Origin: Ulota crispa
Lineage: Eukaryota > Streptophyta > Bryopsida > Orthotrichales > Orthotrichaceae
NCBI GenBank assembly: GCA_963920765.1
Contig: OY987248.1
Location: 14,356,539-14,420,538 of the forward strand
Direction of reading: 5' to 3'
DNA: 64,000 nucleotides
A program made the position numbers and the translations under genes. The notes beneath the pieces were generated by a model, which did no database searches, was not told the DNA's origin, and worked only from the letters and a program-made list of their open reading frames with translations. Within the stretch, counting starts at the first letter, position 1, and the number at the start of each line of letters is the position of its first letter. Shown here in pieces: positions 58,207-64,000 of this stretch.

Positions 58207-60647
58207 AAGAGACTCATTTCTTTACAAAGAACTTGGATACATGTTACAAAAATCCCAGTTCATTTATCATTGTGTTGTAAACGTACTCTAAGTAGATGTT
58301 ACTGAGATGGATTACCAATGCTGCTTGCCTGTGTTCATATGACCCGTGCAATTATATGTCCGTAACAAAGGCTCAGGAGGAGACAGGTAAATCACTCTTG
58401 GTTTCTGTTAAATTATTGGCACGTCTTCCTTGACAAAGCTGCGATTAATTATGAACAGCCTTGATAAAAGACTTGGTTTCAAGTTGTGTGATGTTTCCAA
58501 GGTAATTGAGATTTAAAAGAGCCTTTCCCTTCTCTCCGTGTTTGGAACTTGGAATTTTTCAATCATTTTGCTCTGCACCGCACATTCCATACATATGTTA
58601 GTTTCTAAGTGTCTATTTATTGAACGTGGCATTGTTAGAAATCTCAGTTGTAAGGGTTGTTTGAGCCTTGTTCATTTGTTAGTTCCCTTTTGGCTCTTAA
58701 GTTTTTAAAGGAACAAACGATATCATGGTTAGACGGATGGGGAGTTCATCGAATGCTTTGTTGTAGCTTGGTGCCGTATAATGTTTGGCCCTTCACAGCA
58801 ACTTCATAATCAAATAATTACCTGTGAATGCTACCAAAATCAGCGTGATTTTTAAAGGCACCTCTATGGGTAAAGATCGTACTTGGAATGCTGTATTCCT
58901 GCAGTAGGATCCGCAATTTCAGCTCCTCTTTCCGTCTTCTCCAACTGCTTCAGATTCTCTTTGGCGGGGCCGAGGCCAAGGCTAAACTCCAACATGAAGA
59001 CACTAAAGATTTGCTTGGGTTCGCGAGTTGTCAAGTTCCCTTTCATTTCTCATCAGAACCGCTTCATCTCCGTTTTTTTTCAAGCTGAGCGTTGCAGTGA
59101 AGTATTCAAACAATCACAGTCAGATGGGGCTTATGCATTAGTCATAGTTATTGAGCTAATTGATAATCTCAAGCTCACATATTCAATTTAATTGCTTTCC
59201 ACTTGGATGCACAGGCTAAATGCAAGTGTCCATTTAGTCAGACTAAATAAGCGTGTCGATGTGGTGAGTTCGCAGGAGATGACAGTACCACTCACCATCT
59301 CCAACCTCGTGCATGCCACCACCGGCCCAGGATAGCCTTTTGCAAAGCGTTACCATACCCTTCGTGAAGCATAGCACGGTTTGAATGTTGTCAGCCCGGT
59401 TGCCAGACTTGGTTCCCTGTAAGCACATAATAAAATTGAGTTTTCCTTTCTTCATGAGTAAGGTTCTAATCACGTTCACTTGAGCTGATACGAGACTGGT
59501 TAGTGCAGTCGTTCAAAACATTACGATGAATATTTGCAGGTTGAACTTAGTGCATTCACTCGGAATGTGAACTAAAATTGCCTGCGTAGGAAAGGTTTAG
59601 AACCATTGCAAGTCTTCATTCTAGAAGTGGAATAGCAAAGGAGAACGCAAATTAGCTTTATGATATGCAAACCTTGGATTAAACCTCAGTTCTAGATAAC
59701 CTCACATGATCACAGAAATCTCAACTAGAATTTTGAAAGTACCAATATCTAATCCATGTAAGTCAAGGTCTAATAAGGCTTACATGGAGTGACCCAACAT
59801 TGTGGATTATTAAACATAAGGTCTAGCAAGCAGACTTGTATATTGTGGCACAACAGTTTGGATTATTAGATAGGATCCTGAAAATTGTAACTTCGATCCA
59901 AGCACAGATTGAAGTTGTCAAGTACTAAGCAAGACGGTGTGACAATTTGAAGAAAAATCAAGGGAAAAACAATCTTCACTCCAGGCGAGGTATAATTTGT
60001 TTCTTATCGTGATATTATTGTACTGAAAAACAGGTAGTCATCATGGCCTACTACGCCGAAATGGTTACCTGTCATTGAGCAAGTGTTTGCTTGAGGTCCT
60101 GATGTAAAAACGTCCGGCTGTTGGCTAATGACCTGCATGCACAGGGAAACATAGACATGCCTTGTTGTATGTAGTGATGAGCCAAGACCGGATTGAACAA
60201 TTGCAAGCAAAGAAATAAAAAACAGCGACCTCCTTGGTCAGTGACAATTATGGTTTAATGGATGCAAGATCGAGGAGTATCGTCTCTGCCACACCATGAC
60301 ACGACAATTTCCGGCATTAACAATAAGATGATATCAGAGTCATGGAATCGCATTGAACCTTCTCTAATCGACGTTTGAACATGCCAAGTTTCTTGCTTCA
60401 GTACTCCTTGCTGCAGCTTCAGCGCAATATGGCGCAGCGCTGAACAAAGTGCCTCAAGAACAGCCAGCCAAAGCCGAAGCTAGCATTGTTACATGAGATC
60501 CTGAGGCACATCCACAGAGACAAGGTCATTGCACTCACCGTGTTGATGCATGTCTAAAGTGTCCTGCTGCAGATTCTTTTGAAAAATCCACGCCATGACA
60601 TAATATACAAGGGTTGGAAGTACTCACGTCGAACTCATGATAAGCAT
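58207..60647. other. L2HGDH 3' flank and region without a firm gene
   Basis: The 3' UTR of the L2HGDH gene lies at the start. On the minus strand three short open segments have exon-like borders: about 60145-60070, 59416-59280 (GTKSGNRADNIQTVLCFTKG) and 59030-58864. Their phases do not join to each other or to the upstream exons, so I do not call a gene. They could be parts of an alternative or longer 3' end of the gene that starts beyond 64000. Confidence 0.35.
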
Positions 60648-63600
60648 TTACGGAATCCGCCCTTTTCGCGTGTAACTACTTCGTCCATGGTGCCCACTGT
60701 GTTCATAGTGATAGTGCTCGGAGCGACCATTAGAATCATCCAGGTGATTGTTCTTCACACTATTTTTCCGTCGGTCAGGGTGCATACCAGGCTCATGCTG
60801 TTGTCTGTTGTTAACATCAGCTTTTTTGAAGTGACCAACGTTGTGATTCGGTCTATCTTCTTGATAGATGTCTTGCTTATGAGTTTGTTGTTGACGCCTG
60901 GCACAGTCTTGGCCATGGTATTTGTGGCCATAAACTTTGCGGTGCGGAACGTGGTGGTTCAGTCCGTTATCATCGTCAGCCGTTTTTCTACCGAGGTGTA
61001 TCCGATGTCCTTCCTTACATCTTTGACTGTGTTCAGCGTTCTCTCTAGTGCTTGTTTCCGCCTGAAGATGGTGTATGTGTTCATTTCTGTCGTGCAATTC
61101 CGTTGCTGCCTTTGCAGACCTTGTACCGTCAGTCTGCAGCAGGAGAAGCCATAGACACCGTCAGATGGAAGAAAACATAGAAATCGATTTGTTTGCCATG
61201 TCTTATGAGGAATACGAACTACAATATACAGTAGAGGGCTCTCTAGTCTAACAGAAATTTGTCTTTGAAGCCACTTGTCATTCCTGCCTTAGACGGAACA
61301 TACTTGAATCCCATGATGATTATAAATTATGGCACTAGAAAGATGAAATAGGAAGCCCCCTACAATGGTCTCTTTGTATTTCAAATCAACGCTTTGCCTG
61401 GAACTCATATCCTTGCATGAATATTGCACTAATTTAAGATTGTCCTTGTTTGTGGAGATTGACTGCTGATTGTACCTTAACCGTCTTGACGTCTCTGGCT
61501 AGCTCTAACAGTTTCATGCGCCGAGTCAGTGCCGCTCGCATAAGCTCCTCGGTCTTCCTCCAGGACTGCTCCCGTCTCATGATCTCATCTGCCCCCTCCC
61601 CAGCTCCATATATAATCTCAAGCAATATTTTCCAATAATATCGAAGCCACTATCAGTATTTCTTGACTACCGTTTGTTGTTCGAGCGGCATGTTCCACAA
61701 AATGGTCTGCCTCACTATCCTTGAGGCTGGTATCTAACTGTTCGATTTGCTTGCGTAATTGTATCGAGAACATGAGATAATTACAAGCTGACAACTATAT
61801 ACGGTTGCGAGAATTGGCGGTTAATCTTTATTAAATGCAAGATTGATTTGCTGCAATCAGAATCAAGTGATGAGCTTAGATTAAGAACCAATCAAGTATG
61901 AAGACAATCAAAAGACGCACCTTGAATGGAACTATGTTTAGCTTCAAAGTCTGATGACTGCTCCTCGCAGTTCTTTTCAGAAGGGCAGGCCGAAGGGGGA
62001 GGTGATGATTGTGTTGGTGCCACAAGCGGAGGCCGTTGTGGAGGCACGGCAGCACATTGCGGGAGAGGAGTCACCGGAGGAGGAGGAGGCGGAAAAGAAG
62101 GATCACGACGGGGTTGAGAAGGAATTGCTTCGTGCAGCAGCTGCTGCTGCTGCTGCTGTTGCTGTTGCTGCTCTGGGTCTATGTCCGGCATCTCAACTTC
62201 GATAATCTGTACGAGTCCCGGGTACAAGGAAGAAGTGCCACACTGCATTAATAACTGGCCTCAGATTGGAAACCCTAAAAACTCAAAGGAATGTCTCAGT
62301 TTAGAAATTGAAGGACATTTTGACTTGCCAGTGTTATGCATATTTTACGTTACATATTGTCAACTAGGGTTCTGGAATGGACTGTAATATTCTCTACAAA
62401 AAAATTCCGAGACTTCAATTCACTCGTCATGCAATCCCTCGGTACTTCTAAGATAATTGGTAAGATTAAGTATTAACTAAAATTTCCTAAGCGAGATACT
62501 GTTACAATCATTTAGCCAAGATGATCCTGTCTACATGTTTACCCTCTACGGGCTCATAAGCCTGCCAGCTTTGTCATTGGCCATGGAGAAGGTGGCGAGT
62601 TTTACAATGTGGACCGTAAAGGCCACCTGAAAAGTATAAACATAGAAATGCCATCCTCTTCAACCATGAGACCGCAGTCAAGCTGAAAATTGGTACACCA
62701 TTAATTTAAGGTGATCTAGTCTCCAAGTCCCTGACATGGAAAGTTATGATTACGACTAACCTTGATCTTTTCAAAATTTGCATGATAAACACTTGCATTC
62801 GATAACTGTTCTGATTCAAATTCCATGCTATCCAACATGTTATCATCAACTCCAAGATCTGCAATATAGTTCCCAATCGTTTATTGATTTTGATCAGTGA
62901 TAAAGAATAGCAGCAACCCTCAAACGCTGTACACTCTAGATATGCAAGCTTTAAGAGAGTTTGAAGTAAAGGATTCAGAAAATTTTAAAGAACCCACAAG
63001 CAACAATCGAGAGGGTTCGAAAACTATCGACGCCGTTTATTTTGAGAGAGGAATTAAACCATGACTTCTGAACGATACTCGACATTGAAAGGTTGAATTT
63101 GAGACAGTACCTTCACCTGTCGATCCACCCAGAGAACAATTGTAGGGCAACACTTCAACCGGAGGTGTCCAAACTTCAGAAATTGAAGCATCCCTGCCAA
63201 CAATTTAATGCTTAAGTCAAAACCTCACATCAAACAAGTTGCTTACTTACGAATGGCCATGAATCGACCTTTCTGAGAAACTAAATCGCAAGGCAAAATG
63301 TGAAGGAAATATCTCACATTCGTCCGTCCGAATATTCCTGCAAGTGAGAAACCGTATTTTCAAGTTCAGAATTCCTTTTGTTGATTTCTTCGTATTCTTG
63401 CTTCAGAGCCTCGTAGTCTTCTTCCAGCCTGACAGATTCAACTCACCCCCATCAAGGTAAGCGCCACCTACTACTCTTGTAGAATAAAAATCTTTTTTCA
63501 ACTTAATATTATTAACTTCACATAACAGCATCAGACACAACGTTTCAGTGATACGATGAGAAATAGGACCCCAAGGAAGGAGGATAAAATTATCACCGAG

Positions 63601-63972
63601 AATCTTTATCTCATCGAAACCACAAAGGATGAGAGTCCTTCACCTTTGAATGTCCTGAAGAGCTTGCTGATATTCGTTGTTCCTTTCACTGAGCGCAATA
63701 TCCTTACTTTTTAAAGACCTTTGTAGCTCACGTATGCGTTTCTGCATCCTGTGCATTATCCCTTCTTTGTCGTCTACGTCCTGTTAATTTTGTTACATCC
63801 AGAGTTGCATCTAACCAGTGAGAACCCGTTGCCGCTAAGGAAACTTTATAACCGCGACATTGAAAGACTGACGAACTGGAAAGTTAAAAAGACAGCGATA
63901 TAAAATTCAGCTACATTATGAACAACCCTGCAGTGATCACAAATGTTTGGAGTTCCATCTGGAGATATGAGC
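60648..63972 (-). CDS. zinc-finger/coiled-coil protein, 3' part, unidentified
   Basis: Minus-strand exons join in consistent phase: 63972-63927, 63780-63644, 63428-63318, 63193-63117, 62858-62761, 62682-62665, 62242-61921, 61787-61699, 61616-61476 and 61133-60648 (TAA), about 507 residues. The 5' end is outside the window. The first visible exon encodes LISPDGTPNICDHCR, which could be the last CxxC of a FYVE-type finger; this is tentative. A coiled coil follows (HRMQKRIRELQRSLKSKDIA and LEEDYEALKQEYEEINKRNS). Next come an acidic linker, a Gln-run plus Pro-rich segment, a basic helix (RRMKLLELARDVKTVK) and a long His/Asn/Arg-rich tail. Exons to 62761 are well supported. The 18-bp exon, the 82-bp intron and the His-rich tail are less sure. 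An alternative end is the in-frame stop at 62602 if 62682 is read through. Confidence 0.5.
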
Positions 63973-64000
63973 CTGTAAAAATAGGCAATGAAGTATTCTG

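Noticed and set aside
60579-61154. Plus-strand open frame of 191 codons with a very hydrophobic product
   Set aside because: It begins at TTG, not ATG, and is the mirror of the His/Asn-rich minus-strand exon; CAY and AAY codons read backwards give Val, Ile and Met. No splice or promoter context supports it.

Overview
The window looks like nuclear DNA of a land plant or close streptophyte relative. Its coding genes are intron-rich with GT-AG (and some GC-AG) introns and plant-type families: an SCF-type F-box/WD40 protein, an NSUN2/TRM4-type RNA methyltransferase, cytosolic ribosomal protein L19e, a CYP72-clan P450 and a mitochondrial L-2-hydroxyglutarate dehydrogenase. Gene density is low and introns are loaded with small transposons. 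A non-flowering plant (lycophyte, fern or bryophyte) is plausible but not proved from sequence alone.

Layout. 1-5.6 kb: gene-free, AT-rich old repeats. 5.8-10.0 kb (-): F-box/WD40 gene, nine coding exons, with three copies of one Mutator-type MITE in its introns. 10.3-10.6 kb: 20-bp minisatellite. 11.5-12.1 kb: a TTAA-flanked MITE and a long hairpin. 13.8-22.9 kb (+): NSUN2-like gene, 17 exons. 24.0-28.4 kb: decayed pogo-like DNA transposon with terminal repeats and TA target duplication. 29.7-31.4 kb (-): RPL19, two exons. 34.3-39.6 kb: degenerate Ty1/copia retrotransposon with both LTRs. 40.6-46.1 kb (+): P450, five exons, with one apparent frameshift. 46.2-51.9 kb: near-continuous block of TTAA-flanked MITEs. 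54.6-58.2 kb (+): L-2-hydroxyglutarate dehydrogenase, seven exons. 60.6-64.0 kb (-): 3' part of a zinc-finger/coiled-coil gene that runs out of the window.

The most unusual signals are: (a) about fourteen short elements in five size classes that share termini of the form TTAA-CCCYTAAA...TTTARGGG-TTAA, which resembles piggyBac-type targeting and is seldom discussed for plants; (b) three GC-AG introns among about 35 inferred, one of which carries an internal tandem array that repeats the GC-donor motif; (c) transposons nested inside transposons with readable target duplications. The host genes have unrelated housekeeping or metabolic roles and do not form a cluster or pathway.
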